Program-made: the position numbers and the translations under genes
Part shown: positions 32,804 to 44,510 of the stretch, piece by piece
Layout of the letters: each line of letters opens with the position of its first letter
How positions within the stretch are numbered: the stretch's first letter is position 1
The notes under the pieces: model-generated
Told to the model about the DNA's origin: nothing
Seen by the model: only the letters and a program-made list of their open reading frames with translations
Databases searched by the model: none
NCBI GenBank assembly: GCA_029747015.1
Contig: JAKOGI010000145.1
Location: 124,001 to 188,000 of the forward strand
DNA: 64,000 bases
Direction: 5' to 3'
Origin: Carnegiea gigantea
Lineage: Eukaryota; Streptophyta; Magnoliopsida; Caryophyllales; Cactaceae

Positions 32804-33583
32804 TCTATCACACTAACCACAAAGCAAATGTCAGATTGTGTACAAAACATGACATATATTGAACTTCCTACAGTACTAGTGTAGGGAACATTACTCATTT
32901 TCTTTCTTCGTCATTACGTTTTAGGGCATTGATCAAGATTTAAGGCCAGATCCTTCTCAACTAAAGTGTCTATGGGCTTGGAATTAAGTGTCTAAAAACA
33001 CTCTAAGACCTTTTTAATGTACGCTTCCTGACACAAATCCAAGAGCTTCTTAGAATGGTTTCTTACTGTCTCCACACCTAGGACATACCTTTTCAACCAT
33101 GTCCTTAATCTCAAAACTAGAGGACATCCACTTTTTAGTGGCTTTGATAATCTAAAAGTTGTTCCCACTCAGAAGTATGTCATCCACTTAAAGGGTAAGA
33201 AATATGACCCCCTAATTATTTTCTTGGCATACCCATAATGGTCCTTTGAAACCATGGATAAGTAATGACTTCACTGAATCTAAAGTACCATGGTCTAGAA
33301 GATTAATTAGGATCATATATAAACCTTTTTAATATGAAACACCTTATCCTCTTATCCCTTTGATACAAAACCAATCAATTAGTCTATATAGTTCTCTTCC
33401 TGAAGGATACTATTGAGGAAAGCAATCTTTACCTCAATTTGGAACAATTCGAAGTCCAAACGGGCAACCAGAGCTAAGGATAGGTATATAGAGACTAATC
33501 TCACCATATGAGAAAAAGCCTCTTTGTAGTCTATACTGTCAATTTAGTTACAACCATTCGCCACTAATTGAGCATTGAACTTG

Positions 33584-33787
33584 TCATTCGATCCATTTGT
33601 CGATGCATTGTCTATAAAACTCACTTGTTTCCAATGGACTTACATTGAAGTGGTAGATCAATGAGTTCCCAAACCCTATTCTTACCATTGAGTCCATCTC
33701 ATCCCTTATGGCACCCATCCACTCTTTGGTGAATGAACTGCGCTTTTGAAAAGAGGTGAGCTCTTCTACTTCCAAGGGAATGCACAA
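33584..33787 (-). pseudogene. copia reverse transcriptase N-terminus
   Basis: RSSFTKEWMGAIRDEMDSMV matches the W-x-x-A-(M/I)-x-x-E-(F/M) opening of copia RT. The catalytic YVDD block downstream on this strand (33100-33500) is too degraded to read with confidence. Confidence 0.6.
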
Positions 33788-34345
33788 GAGTATTTCCTCT
33801 GCAATATAGAAGTATCATCGAGGAACTCTTCTACATTCAATCCTTCAAATTCTGGGACCTTCCTTATTTTTCCTGTCTCATTGAGGAATCTTTCCTCTAT
33901 TCTCTAAGAGGTATAAGACCCTTTGCATATAGAGCGTCACTCCCACTAGCCCTTTTGAAGGTGTGTGAACCTGAATACATAGACTAACCATATGTTCAGG
34001 ACTTGGAGATTGAGGATGATCCTCATCATTAGGTTGATTCTCCTCATGAATTGGATATTGAGGACGAATCTCATTCTCCTAGATGGAAAAACCTCCATAG
34101 TTCCTATCAAATAGAGGAGGTGTACCATCCTCGATGATTTGGAGAAATATCGAATCCTCCCCCCTACCAAGAGATAGTTGAAAGTCCTGGTGTAACTTAA
34201 ACTTGTTTAAGATCTTTTTTAATTTCACCAATAATGATTAGGAACTTATTCTTAAGAAAATAAACATTTTAGGACTCAATTTTCATCATGCCACCATTTT
34301 GATGATCCCCATACACCACATATCCATTGTGATATTCGACATACC

Positions 34346-34591
34346 TTATGAATATAATCTTGGTAGCTCTTGAGCCATGTTTTCCATATCTGTAGGTTGG
34401 ATTATGCCCATCACTGATTGAATGCCATGGGCATAAGTGATCCAAAGATGACTATTTGCAAAATCGTAACTCATACGGAGTGGTAGGTACACTTTTGCTT
34501 TACAACCGGTCAAGGACATAAGCTGTTGTGAGTAGCGTATCCTTGAAAAACTAACTGGGAGTTTAGCATGTGCCTTCATTGACTTGACCAT
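34346..34591 (-). pseudogene. copia integrase C-terminal part
   Basis: MVKSMKAHAKLPVSFS corresponds to the region after the integrase catalytic core (M-x-S-M-x-x-x-A-x-LP-x-SFW), followed by frameshifted sequence. Confidence 0.55.
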
Positions 34592-34876
34592 GTCAAGTAA
34601 TGTATGATTTCTATGTTCTGCAACATCTGTTTTGTTGAAGAGAGTATGGAATCATTGGATGTTTCTATATACCTTTTTCCTTGTAAAATGCTTTGAACAT
34701 ACTAGAGAGATATTCATGATCTCGATTGATTCAAAGAGTTCTAACTTTTCGTTCTAATTGAGTATCTACTTCCGCTGCAAAGTGTTTAAATGCATCAAGT
34801 ACTTAATAACTATAAGAGAATAGGTACACTTACCTATACTGCTAATAATATAGAGCTCCATGATGTGCTTTTACAT

Positions 34877-35197
34877 TCACAAGCCCACATATGTCAGAAT
34901 GATCTTTGAGAGGCTCGATGCCCTCAAAGCCTTACCAAAAGGCTTTACTATTGCTTTGCTAGCTAGACATGAATCACATCTAGGCAACTTAACCCTATTG
35001 AGTTGATCTAGAAGGTCATCCTTAGCTACCATGGATTTCACACTAGCTTGGCCCTTATGGCCAAGTCGAGTATGCATCTTAAAAGATTTAAAACAGAGTA
35101 AAAATACAGTAGATGCTTTATGTAGATGTTTTATATAATTCAAAATATCGAAAGCACCTTTGAATGCTACATGGTCAAACAATTTGTCATTGTACAA
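34877..35197 (-). pseudogene. copia GAG-pre-integrase domain
   Basis: KMHTRLGHKGQASVKSMVAK and LPRCDSCLASKAIVKPFGKA match the H-x-R-LGH and C-x2-C-x-x-GK pattern. The zinc-binding HHCC residues of the integrase N-terminus are largely kept. The frame ends at 34877. Confidence 0.8.
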
Positions 35198-35394
35198 GAT
35201 GTCTAAGACATCTTAATGAAAATCAAAAGATAAAACTAATCTCAGTAGCAAAAGACACAAGGGTACATCGCATCCTAGGTGCACAAAGAGCATCATGAAG
35301 AACCAACATATTCCCTTCACAGAGTTTAAGCTAATATGTCCCTATGTCAAGCACATCTTTTTCACTATCATTCCTAGAATGATGGTTTGTGAAC

Positions 35395-35670
35395 TCACCA
35401 GTGCTGAAAATTCACAAAACTAGCTCGATCATGAACTATATACTTGGTTATCCCGTGTCTAGAATCCACTAAGAAAAAGAGTTGGCGATGAATGCTTGGG
35501 AGCGCACACATATTATTCAGGAGTAACGGTGAAAAGAGGTACCTTAGTTGGTTTAGGACAATCTCGACTTCAAGGTCCCTCCTTTTATAATTGTAGCACT
35601 TCACACGTGCTATATTCTTCTCGCTATTGCCTCGATCTTTTCTTTTTAGCAATACCACTCTTAGGTTCAA
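35395..35670 (-). pseudogene. copia zinc knuckle/protease relic
   Basis: VKCYNYKRRDL recalls a degraded C-x2-C zinc knuckle. QLFFLVDSRHGITKYIVHDR corresponds to the protease block (W-x-x-DSG-x-x-x-H), with the DSG triad read as DSR. Confidence 0.5.
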
Positions 35671-35766
35671 AGCTTCAAGGGGAAATCAATGTCGTCGAAT
35701 CTGATACTAAGCTCATCCCATATGTACGCAGTAGTGGTATAACTTTCAAATTCCCCCACCAGATCA

Positions 35767-36003
35767 TCATGCATGCAATACAACATAGTATAGCATATTT
35801 ATACTCTCTTGATTATGCTCACTAGTAGTTATATCTTTGTCATTCTTATTTTTGTCTATTGTAGCAAACATAGAAGTTGTCAAGTATTCTAACACTTCAT
35901 ACTCATTCAAAAGACATTGAATCTTTTGATACTGGATGTCATAATTAGTGGCATCCAACTTTTTATTAGTGAAATTTTCACCAATCATGTTTTTAGTTGT
36001 CAT
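35767..36003 (-). pseudogene. copia gag N-terminus
   Basis: The frame reads FTNKKLDATNYDIQYQKIQC and LLNEYEVLEYLTTSM, the G-x-N-Y-x-x-W-x-x-K/LL start of copia gag with the Trp replaced. It stops after 78 residues. Gag would form the virus-like particle. Confidence 0.7.
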
Positions 36004-36029
36004 GTCTTAAGTATATATCAAAAGATGGA

Positions 36030-37140
36030 ATTTAGACATATTTTTCAATAATTAAATTATCATAACCTTCATCATCCATGTCATACGATCAAAAATTTTG
36101 TTAAACTCATTCACATACAAACATGAATTTGAAATTTCTATAATTTACTTACCGCCTTTTTGCATAAAACATACTGATGGAGTATGTAATTGTTAAACTA
36201 ATTAACACATTTAGAAATATTGCAAAGATATTCAACTTAATCATGTAAAAAAATTTACATGAAGTTATATTATATACATAATCATGGTAACATACTACAT
36301 GTTTGTCATTTAAAACTCTTTTAAATGACATATAATACACAATTATATGTAACCAACCCAAAAATTCATGTTATAAAGCATATTTATATAATAAAAAGAA
36401 ATTATATCGCAAAACGTATTCACAAAAATATAAAACGAATTTATATATATTCAATAGCATGTTAGAAAACTTAATGTAAATCGCATGATTGATAATACTA
36501 CATAAAACACATTTACATAAATTTATTAAATTATAATTGACTTGTGAACTTTATTCATGCAATACTTTGAAACATAATGTTGTATAAAACTTATTTACAC
36601 AACACAACTAGTAAAATGAAACATATTCAAAAATCATTCATAAATTATAAAGCACATTTATAATATTACGAATTTAGATTTCGTGAAACAAATTCATATA
36701 AGGTTGGTTAACAACGTCATTAGTATAAAAGTATTTATGTGATACATGAAAGAAATTCATATTAATTAACTTGGGCATGGGCAAAGTGCTAAAACAACTA
36801 GCAAATTCATGAGATCGCATGTAATTTGTATAATATATAAAACAAATTTATAGTATCACTAATGAACCATTGACATAAAACTACTCATGTAATAAAATAT
36901 TGCACAAACATATGCATACAATATATTTGTAACATTTTATAACATAATATTACATAAAACATGTTTATAAAATATATCTTATAAAATGTAACTTATGAGA
37001 TGTACTTATATATCGGTTGAAATAACTATATCAAACACATTTATATAATTGCTACGAATTTATGAAATGAATTCATATTATTATATAAAATACATTTATA
37101 AAATGACATGAAACAAATTAATGTAGTTAACATATGCAGA
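36030..37140. repeat. AT-rich region with a recurring ATAAAACANATTTATA-like motif
   Basis: Variants such as ACATAAAACACATTTACATA, TATAAAACTTATTTACACA, AAACAAATTTATAGT, AAAACATGTTTATAAAATAT, AAACACATTTATATAATT and AAAATACATTTATAAAATG recur a dozen or more times at irregular spacing. No ORF is seen. It adjoins the gag end of the copia relic and may be its leader/5' LTR area or an independent satellite-like array. Confidence 0.5.
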
Positions 37141-37985
37141 AACTTATTCATGCCCAAAAAAAATAAACAATGAATACTTAACCACCCCCTCCAAATAGAA
37201 AGTTACTTCGAGCAATTAGTAAATAAAAAAGTGCAAGTATGTGCATGATATTTAATACCAACTCATGGACTAGGTTGTGAAAGCTAGTAATTAAATCAAG
37301 GAGGGGTACAGTCCAAAAAATTAAAAGAAAGAAAGGAGGACCATGTCTTAAAACAAAAAAAACACACCTACAACTAACGATTGAGGACTGCTTCTGTCCT
37401 AACCCTAGTCCATACTAATTCCTCCCTCTCTGGTCTTTACACCCTTAGCTTTAAACTGAAGAAAATAAGCTCCCAGATTTTCTTGGCTTAGTCGCCATGG
37501 ACTACCGCTACTACTACCACTTTCCCTTTTCTCACATTTGGGCTGCCACCAAGGTGACGAGAAGGCCAACATGACCTCGTCACCTAGCTTTCAAGGGCTA
37601 ACCAACATTTTTCATCTCAAAAACGTAATTAACTTTTTCCCTGAAAACTCACCTAACATGAACAAGAATTTACATTCAGATCAACCTTAGGCCGAACAAT
37701 AAAAAAATTTATAAAACTCAGATGAGCTATTGATGTCCATATTCATTTTTTTGGGTCTGTACAAATCAAACAAGTTTGGATTCAAGTGGTAAGTTTCCTG
37801 ACTTAAAGATCTTGAGTGAGGTGGTCACTTGCCTGGTAATAATGCGTAATAGCCTAGGAGCTAGGATCGATGATAATCTGCTATCTTACAAAACGTGATG
37901 CATGGTCTCCATAGAACGGAAAAGGTTCTCCCAGTCATCCATGCGCTCTTCCTTGCACTCCATACACCATTTCTTACAGAATTGT
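37141..37985. other. Unassigned DNA left of the LINE endonuclease
   Basis: The part near 37800-37985 read on the minus strand (QFCKKWCMECKEERMDDWEN) may continue the LINE ORF toward its RT. The rest, including GCCACCAAGGTGACGAGAAG, is not recognised. Confidence 0.35.
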
Positions 37986-38696
37986 TTATTGCGCTTTAGT
38001 TTGTGAAATGTCTAAAACATAAAAGATCCTTGTGTGTCCGAACTCTATGCTTGCTGTTTGCAGCTCGAACCTCATCCTTAAACAAGTACCATGCTTCCAA
38101 TTTGTAAGGTTTTCCACACATTCTTGTTTGATCTTGAACAAAGAGTAGAATAGGTGCAAGTATGATTCCGCAAATTTGTCCTTCCAATGTGTGTTATAGT
38201 ATGCTCGGTCCAAACGTTCAAAAATTGGATCACCCTGGAATTGCTTGGTACACCAAGTATAGCAAGAGCTAACTAACAAGAGATCTGGTAAGCCCAAGTC
38301 CATTGTGTATTTCACAAAGACCTCCCAGGCCCAAATGGTCTTACTATCTCTTAATTTATTGGAGGAGATTTTGACTTGGTTAAAATCACTAATTAGTAAT
38401 ATTGGTTGATTCAAAAGAAGCAATACATTTTGCATAACTAGCCACACACCAGGTCGATCCTGAAAATTAGGGGTACCATACACAAAGCACACATACTGAA
38501 CATCATTGTTCTTACTATGAACACAACATAAGACATAATTTTTACAACGTATAATAGTATCCAAAATCAGGTGGTGTCTCCGACCTATCCAAATCCCACC
38601 TACTAAATCCTCCGGATCTACCTCAACACTAAACAAGTACCTCAAAAAACCCAGTCTACTATTAGCAGTTTGTATATCACATTTTGTTCCAAACAA
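37986..38696 (-). pseudogene. LINE AP-type endonuclease, 236-codon open frame
   Basis: On the minus strand the open frame shows GTKCDIQ (the ETK motif with Glu changed), VGGIWIG, VCFVYGTPNFQDRPGVW, LLISDFNQVKIS (GDFN with Gly to Ser), YTWCTKQFQGDPIFERLDRA and W-x-x-x-F. The order is that of the endonuclease/exonuclease/phosphatase fold of plant LINEs. The final SDH motif is not found (HLFYSLF in its place), so it is inactive although open. Confidence 0.85.
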
Positions 38697-38919
38697 ATGA
38701 AAATATCATGGTAATATAGGCATACAAAATTATACAAAAAAGAACTGTAGGGTCATCCATAGCCATGCCCAAGTCTCTTTCATGCCCTAAATGAAGGATG
38801 AGTAGGGGTCGCTTTCGACACTCCCATCTCAGTGCGCTCTTGTGAAAGATAAGAGAGAGTCATGAAACGAGAGTTAATATACACCAAGCCAATGCGATAA
38901 TAACTAACATCAACAACAG

Positions 38920-39103
38920 TATGAGTTATGGGTTTCTCTCATCATGGAATGAGTTACAACAGTTTCATACTCTATCCTAGTTAATGATATACTAACGGCT
39001 CTTTTCCGACTTGTTGTCGGTATTCGCTAGGTGGACCCCCTTTTACCTTACAACTTTATCTTGTGCATGGAGCTCCTCTTATATCAATTGCTACAAGCCC
39101 AAG
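38920..39103 (+). pseudogene. LINE reverse transcriptase core, part before the copia insertion
   Basis: The plus frame reads VTTVSYSILVNDI, then GIR, a stop and VDPLLPYNFILCMELL (the GxxQGDPLSPYLF block with changes). The coding sequence is cut at 39103 by the copia LTR. After removing that element and one CCAAG copy the frame is continuous into 49816. Confidence 0.85.
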
Positions 39104-39372
39104 TGAGAATGTTGACTAAGGAAAGAATTATGCAAATGAACCATGGAAACAGCATTCAGAATGAGGTGGATAGAGATGATCTCTTCCCTCTCCCTGATAC
39201 CTTATATATTGACCTTATTTATTCATCAGCTGTACAACCTTATATATACACTAAGACTGGGCCAAAAAAAATGAGAATCTGACCATCTTCTCATAACAGA
39301 TTTCCTAACCAACAAACCCCAGCTGGCATACCTCATAACTAACTCCCTAACTAACTATCTTTCTCTTCAACA
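39104..39372 (-). repeat. copia 3' LTR
   Basis: On the minus strand it starts TGTTGAAGAGAAAG and ends AACATTCTCA, so TG...CA. On the plus strand it runs from TGAGAATGTTGACTAAGG to TCTTCAACA. It contains CTTATATATACA, a possible TATA region. It is bounded by the polypurine tract on the right and the CCAAG duplication on the left. Confidence 0.95.
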
Positions 39373-39392
39373 CTCCCCCTCAAGTTGGGAGG
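39373..39392 (-). other. copia polypurine tract
   Basis: On the minus strand TTGAGGGGGAG directly precedes the 3' LTR. It would prime plus-strand DNA synthesis. Confidence 0.85.
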
Positions 39393-41523
39393 TGAGAAAA
39401 TGTTATGAACCCCTAACTTGGATAGAAGAATATGATGCTCAGAAACTGATATAATTTTAGTGAAAATGTCTACAATCTGAGCTTTGGTAGGCACATAAGT
39501 AGGCTGAATTGTTCCTACTTTCATCTTGTCTCTGATGAAGTGACAATCCACTTCAATGTATTTTGTCTGTTCATGAAACACTGGGTTTTCTGCAATATAC
39601 AAGGCTACCTAGTTATCATACTTAAGCAAAGCAGGAGCTAAGTTTGGTAGACCAAGATCCTTGAATAGTTGGAGGAGCCAAGTGACCTTACATGTTGTAG
39701 TGGTAATTGCTCTGTATTCTGCTTTAGCAGTAGAACGAGAAACCACTGATTGCTTTTTGGATTTCTATGAAATGGGAGAATCTGCTAGCAGAACATAGTA
39801 ACCAGTGACAGATTTTCTTGAGTCTACACATTTTCCCCAATCACTATCACAATAGGCAGTGAGAACTGGTGTTGACTTGAGAGAGAGTAAAATGCCCTGC
39901 CCAGGGGACTGCTTGAGATATCTGAGCACTCTCAAGGCTGCAGTAAAATGTGATTGAGTAAGAGACTGCATATATTGACTCAAAACTTGAACAGTATAGG
40001 AGATATCTGGCCTTGTAATGGCCAGATAGATTAATTTACTAACCAATCTTCTGTATTTGTCTGGTTCAGACATGACATTGCCTTCTTGAGTCAATGATGA
40101 ATTTGGGTCCATGGGTAGATAAACAGGCTTGGAGGTAAACATTCCTGTTTCTTTTAGCAGGTCCATAACATATTTCTTCTGAGAAAGAAAGATCCCTTGG
40201 TTTGACCTTGCAACCTCAATGCCTAAGAAATATCTTAGTTCACCAAGGTCTTTCATGTGAAACCATTTATGTATGTGGTCTTTTACTTGCTAAATCAAGG
40301 GTATAGAGCTTTCTATAATAAGCATGTCATCAACGTAGACTAAAACTGCTATGTATCCTTCATTTGTCTATTTGGTAAATAGGCTGTAATCAACTCTGGA
40401 CTGTCTAAATCCAAAAGACAACAAGCTAGAAGTCAACTTTGCAAACCACTGCCTAGGTGCTTGCTTTAGCCCATACAAAGACTTGTCAAGCTTAGACACT
40501 GTTGTCAACTGTGCAGACTTGACTGAGTATAAATCTGTACTGCACAATATTGACTCCCCCTGTCCTCGATATCCTTTGGGAAGTTTTATGTATACTTCTT
40601 CCTCTAGGTCACCATGCAAGAATGCATTGGTGACATCCATTTGACAAACATTCCAACCCTTCATAGCTGCAACAGCAAGCACAGACCTGATTGTTGACAT
40701 TTTTGCCACTGGAGCAAAGGTCTTTTTATGGTCGATCCCCTTTTGCTGCCTACATCCTTGAATGACAAATCTGGCCTTGTGTCTCTCTATTGTACCATCT
40801 GATCTATATTTGGCCTTGAAGAGCCATTTGCATCCTATGGCTCTTTTTCCTTTAGGTAGCTCAGTTAGGCTCCATGTTCCATTTTTCTCCAAGGCTTGAA
40901 ATTCCACAAACATAGCATCACACCACTTTTGGCTTTTGACAGCTTCTTCAAAAGTTTCAGGATCCTGCTGTTTATCAAGAGCTGACAAGAAGGCTTGATA
41001 CTTTGAATTAAGATGTGTGTAGGAAACTTGATTTGCAGCAGGGTAAGCAATTTTGTTTTAGGTTGTAGCTGCAGCAGTTACATAGTCTGACATCTAATGA
41101 GGTTTCTTTATTTGTCTTGCATTCCTTCTTATAGGCACATTTGATGTAGCTGCAGGTTGGGTTTCTGAATTTTCAGAATTTAAGGTTTCATGACCTTCCC
41201 TGATTTGAGCTGAATAATATAAAGGTGATCTCTCATACTGTGAGGGTTCCTCTGAGTCAGAGGATGTAACCATGAGATGATAATCATCACAATAAGGTGT
41301 TGGTGTCATATTGACTAGAGTTGGCTGTATATAAGCCTGTGCACTATCTTTGTGAAAGGGAAAAATATTTTCTTCAAACTTCACATCTTTGGATACCTTG
41401 ATTTTGTTAGTGTATAACTCCTATAGCTTGTATCCCTTTTGTGTTGGTGAGTAACCTGAAAACACCCAAGGTACCCTTCTTGCTTTGAACTTGTCTTGTT
41501 CTCTATATGAAGGTGCAGTAAAG
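39393..41523 (-). pseudogene. copia integrase tail, reverse transcriptase and RNase H
   Basis: It resumes on the far side of the insertion with RVPWVFSGYSPTQKGYKL. The RT begins WCDAMFVEFQALEKNGTWSL and includes CKWLFKAKY, RHKARFVIQG, FAPVAKMSTIR and QMDVTNAFLHGDLEEEVYI (first Asp). SLYGLKQAPRQW and the catalytic LVYVDDMLI (about 40345-40320) follow, with a stop between them at 40368. MKDLGELRYFLGIEV and RPDISYTVQVLSQYM follow. RNase H shows AYCDSDWGKCVDSRKSVTGY and [11 protein letters not shown]. Catalytic residues are mostly kept, but stops at 40368 and 39765 and others inactivate it. Confidence 0.93.
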
Positions 41524-41528
41524 ACCAA

Positions 41529-42817
41529 TGTTAGGGGAAAAAAAACAAAGTTTTAATATTTATAAACCCCAAGTGCAACATGTATCATTGAGTAGCTGGG
41601 GTGTCGTCCGCAGGGAGTTATATTTCTAACTATCAGGGCTAACTAAAGCGTCTCGAGTTAGGCAAAATCGAAAGAGATAGAAAATAGAACTAAACTACTA
41701 AAGCAAAAACAAAAGGACTATGATTATACCTAAGATAAACCAAGTGATCAAGTCAAGCCCTCACCTTCCCAAGTTACGCTAGTATTCAGAGATGGTTGAT
41801 TGCATCATTGAAACTACCCAAGCCCTCTCTCAAGGGTCATGAACTAGTCTAATTATTCTAACCTCCTATTTTCATATGATTAGTTCAAGTAAACTATAAG
41901 ATTGACAACCCTTGACCTAACTAGCGATCGAGACTATTTTCATGTTCTAATCCTAATTATTATTTCTACTCACACTAGACAATCGATCTCACCTCTCAGT
42001 ATAAGTCAATTGCCCCAAAACACGGATGAAAGCTCTTTCAAGTATTTCATCGAACACTTGGTGGGTGTGAAGGCATAAACAAGTTAGGTCAAGGCCTAAA
42101 CAGGAATCAATTAGCCATCTCAAGAACAAATCACAACCAAAGATAAAATCTTTAATTCACAAACAAATATTGAAACCAAAGCAAAACAATAATCTATTGA
42201 ACTAGCAAATATAAATTAAAAAGCATGAAATTAAAGAGAAAAGGAGAAGAAGAACTTAGTCTTCAATTGCGAATCCAAAATCTTCTACAATGTACACAAG
42301 GACTAACCTAATCTAATCTCCCCTAAAGGGGTTTGTGGAAGCTAGGATAAAACCTAATTGGTCCTCTCAAGAACCCCGCAAAAAGGCCCCCTCTCAAAAA
42401 GAAAGAAAAAGCCCCTTTAATTATAAAGGCTGGAAACCGCTTAAATCGTAATAGCAGGTAGGACGCACGGTCGTGCTTCTAGGATGCACGGCCGTGGACC
42501 CACGCACTGGTAGGATGCACGGCCGTGCATCAGCCCATGCGCAGCTTCTGGTCCTACAGCATGACCGTGCACTTCCTGCAGCTCTTACTTGTGCACCTGG
42601 GGCTTCTTTGGACCTCTATGCATCCTTTAAATAGCTCATAAGGTCTTCCTTTCTATCAAAACCCGAGAATTTCTCCTGAAAGTAAGACAAAACACATTAT
42701 AAGCACAATTGAATCAAAGGAAGTGAATTTGACCCTTTTTTATCTAAACTTGACATGAAAATGTGGAGAAAAATGGGTCAAATTAGGGCTAAAATGGGGT
42801 TAAAAATAGGTTTAACA
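41529..42817 (-). repeat. Gag-only element, 3' LTR
   Basis: From TGTTAGGGGAAAAAAAACAA to AAATAGGTTTAACA on the plus strand. It matches 45820-47122 throughout with scattered substitutions. It lacks an 18-bp stretch present in the other LTR (near 46368-46385). It contains several copies of GGANGCACGGNCGTGC (about 42466-42530). Confidence 0.95.
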
Positions 42818-42862
42818 AATACCCGCACCCCTACCTTTTGCTCGTCCTCGAGCAAAACAAAA
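42818..42862 (-). other. Polypurine tract region of the gag-only element
   Basis: On the minus strand CTCGAGGACGAGCAAAAGG is followed by TAGGGGTGCGGGTATT and then the LTR. CTCGAGGACGAGCAAAA before the purine tract is a hallmark of plant Gypsy elements of the Athila/Tat group. Confidence 0.75.
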
Positions 42863-44510
42863 ATAAAAACTAAACTAAACAACTAACTCACTTTTGTAGG
42901 AATCACGGTTGCATTTAGCATATGTAACAAGCCCTTTAAACCCCTTGGTTCCCCTAAGTGGACGAGTGAGGTCTCGTGAGGGTTTGCAGAAGATATACCC
43001 ATAAAATCTCAAAAAGAAAAACAAAGAAAAGAGAAACAAAGATTGAAAAATAAAAATGACAAAACACAAAATATACATCGGGGTAAACTGTACACAATCG
43101 GATCAACCAAAACCCCCTAGTAACCCAAGTATCAGTCTGTACACAAGCATTATATGTATTTTAGGACACATCATCCTAAAGAATGACATCCAGATATTAA
43201 CTTTTCACCCCACGACGTATGAGAATATTGAATCCATCCTGGTGTCTGGTGTATAAGTATATCATCACCCTAAGACTTTGGCTTACCAAAATTAAACTCA
43301 ATCCCACTTAACTGGCACAAGCTACCTTATTGACTTGCTAGCATGAAAAACAAGTTTCCCCAATAGCAGTATTGCCTCAAAGGGTAGCATCTAGTAGCGC
43401 ATGCCTCAAAGGGGTACTTGTCATTCCAAACTCTTTTCTTCCCCACTTTTTTTTTTCTTTTTCTTCTTCTTTGTCATTCCAAACTCTTGTCACGCCTCAA
43501 AGGGATACACCCAGTAGTGCATGAGTTTGTTTGTTTTTATTTTTGTTTTTGTTTTTGGAAAAGGGGTGCAAGCACATACAAAGGTAACTGTGCAGTAAAC
43601 AAGTGGGAGAGCCGATCATGGAAGACTAAAAATGTAAGATAATGATAATACATAAATCAGGACTGGATTGCAAAATTATAATAAACTGTTGGGGCTAGAA
43701 CTGAGGCCTAAAATGACAGATTTGGAACAAAAATCTATCATGCATATTATATTTATATACGAGCTAATAGTCAAGGTACTGGAGATCAAGGCTGATCAAA
43801 ATAGTACAAAACTCCCCTAAATCCCCCAAAAAAAGGAAAAACTATACAAAAAAAGGAAAGAATTGAAAAATTTATACAAAAATGAAAATTTTTCACAAAA
43901 ATAAGAATAAAAGGGTAGATGACCCCACCCCCATACCTAAATCTCACAATGTCCTCATTAGGAACTGAGAGTCATCACCAACCACAAAACACATAAAAAC
44001 AAAGAAAACAAAATCACACACAAGACACACAAAATAAAACAAACACACACAAGAACACTAAACCTGCACACATATACAAGCTAGCACACTCTCCCAAAAA
44101 CACTCATCAAATCAAAAACAAGACCACATATATATACAAAACTAACCACCAAAAGCAAAGATATACCAATCCATCAACACCACCAATCGTAACGCACAAA
44201 TATCCACAAAAACACAAAAACGGTGATCATAGCCATCAATGGCTCAACAACATCCCAAATTTCACCTCAAGATGATCACCAATAAAAACATAATCCTAAT
44301 ATTCATAACTAAACAAAAGAAAATAATGAAAATAAAAAGAAAGGAAAAGGGTTAGAACGATTATGCCGAGTTGGGTACTGATCGTACCCAGACTAAGCCT
44401 CTCTAAAATGGTCCGATTGGAGGTTCGAGGAGCATCAACCACTACTCATCTCTCAAGATCCAAGCTACCAGTTCGGATGTCGTCAAAGCTCATAGGTGCT
44501 TATCAAACAC
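42863..44510 (-). other. Long 3' untranslated region of the gag-only element
   Basis: No coding potential. Degenerate CATTCCAAACTCTT and GCCTCAAAGGGNTA phrases repeat at about 43370-43520, and an A/C-rich stretch lies at about 43980-44240. Position between the gag frame and the purine tract makes it the element's 3' untranslated spacer. Confidence 0.6.

Larger units (their letters stand above)
31140..36010 (-). mobile_element. Heavily decayed Ty1/copia retrotransposon
   Basis: The minus strand carries copia parts in canonical order from right to left: gag start (36003), zinc knuckle/protease, GAG-pre-integrase (35197), integrase end (34591), RT start (33787) and RNase H (32803 to about 32540). 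All are broken by stops and frameshifts. 31140-32500 is the presumed 3' untranslated region and possible LTR. No matching LTR pair, primer binding site or target duplication could be identified, so both boundaries are approximate. Confidence 0.8.
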
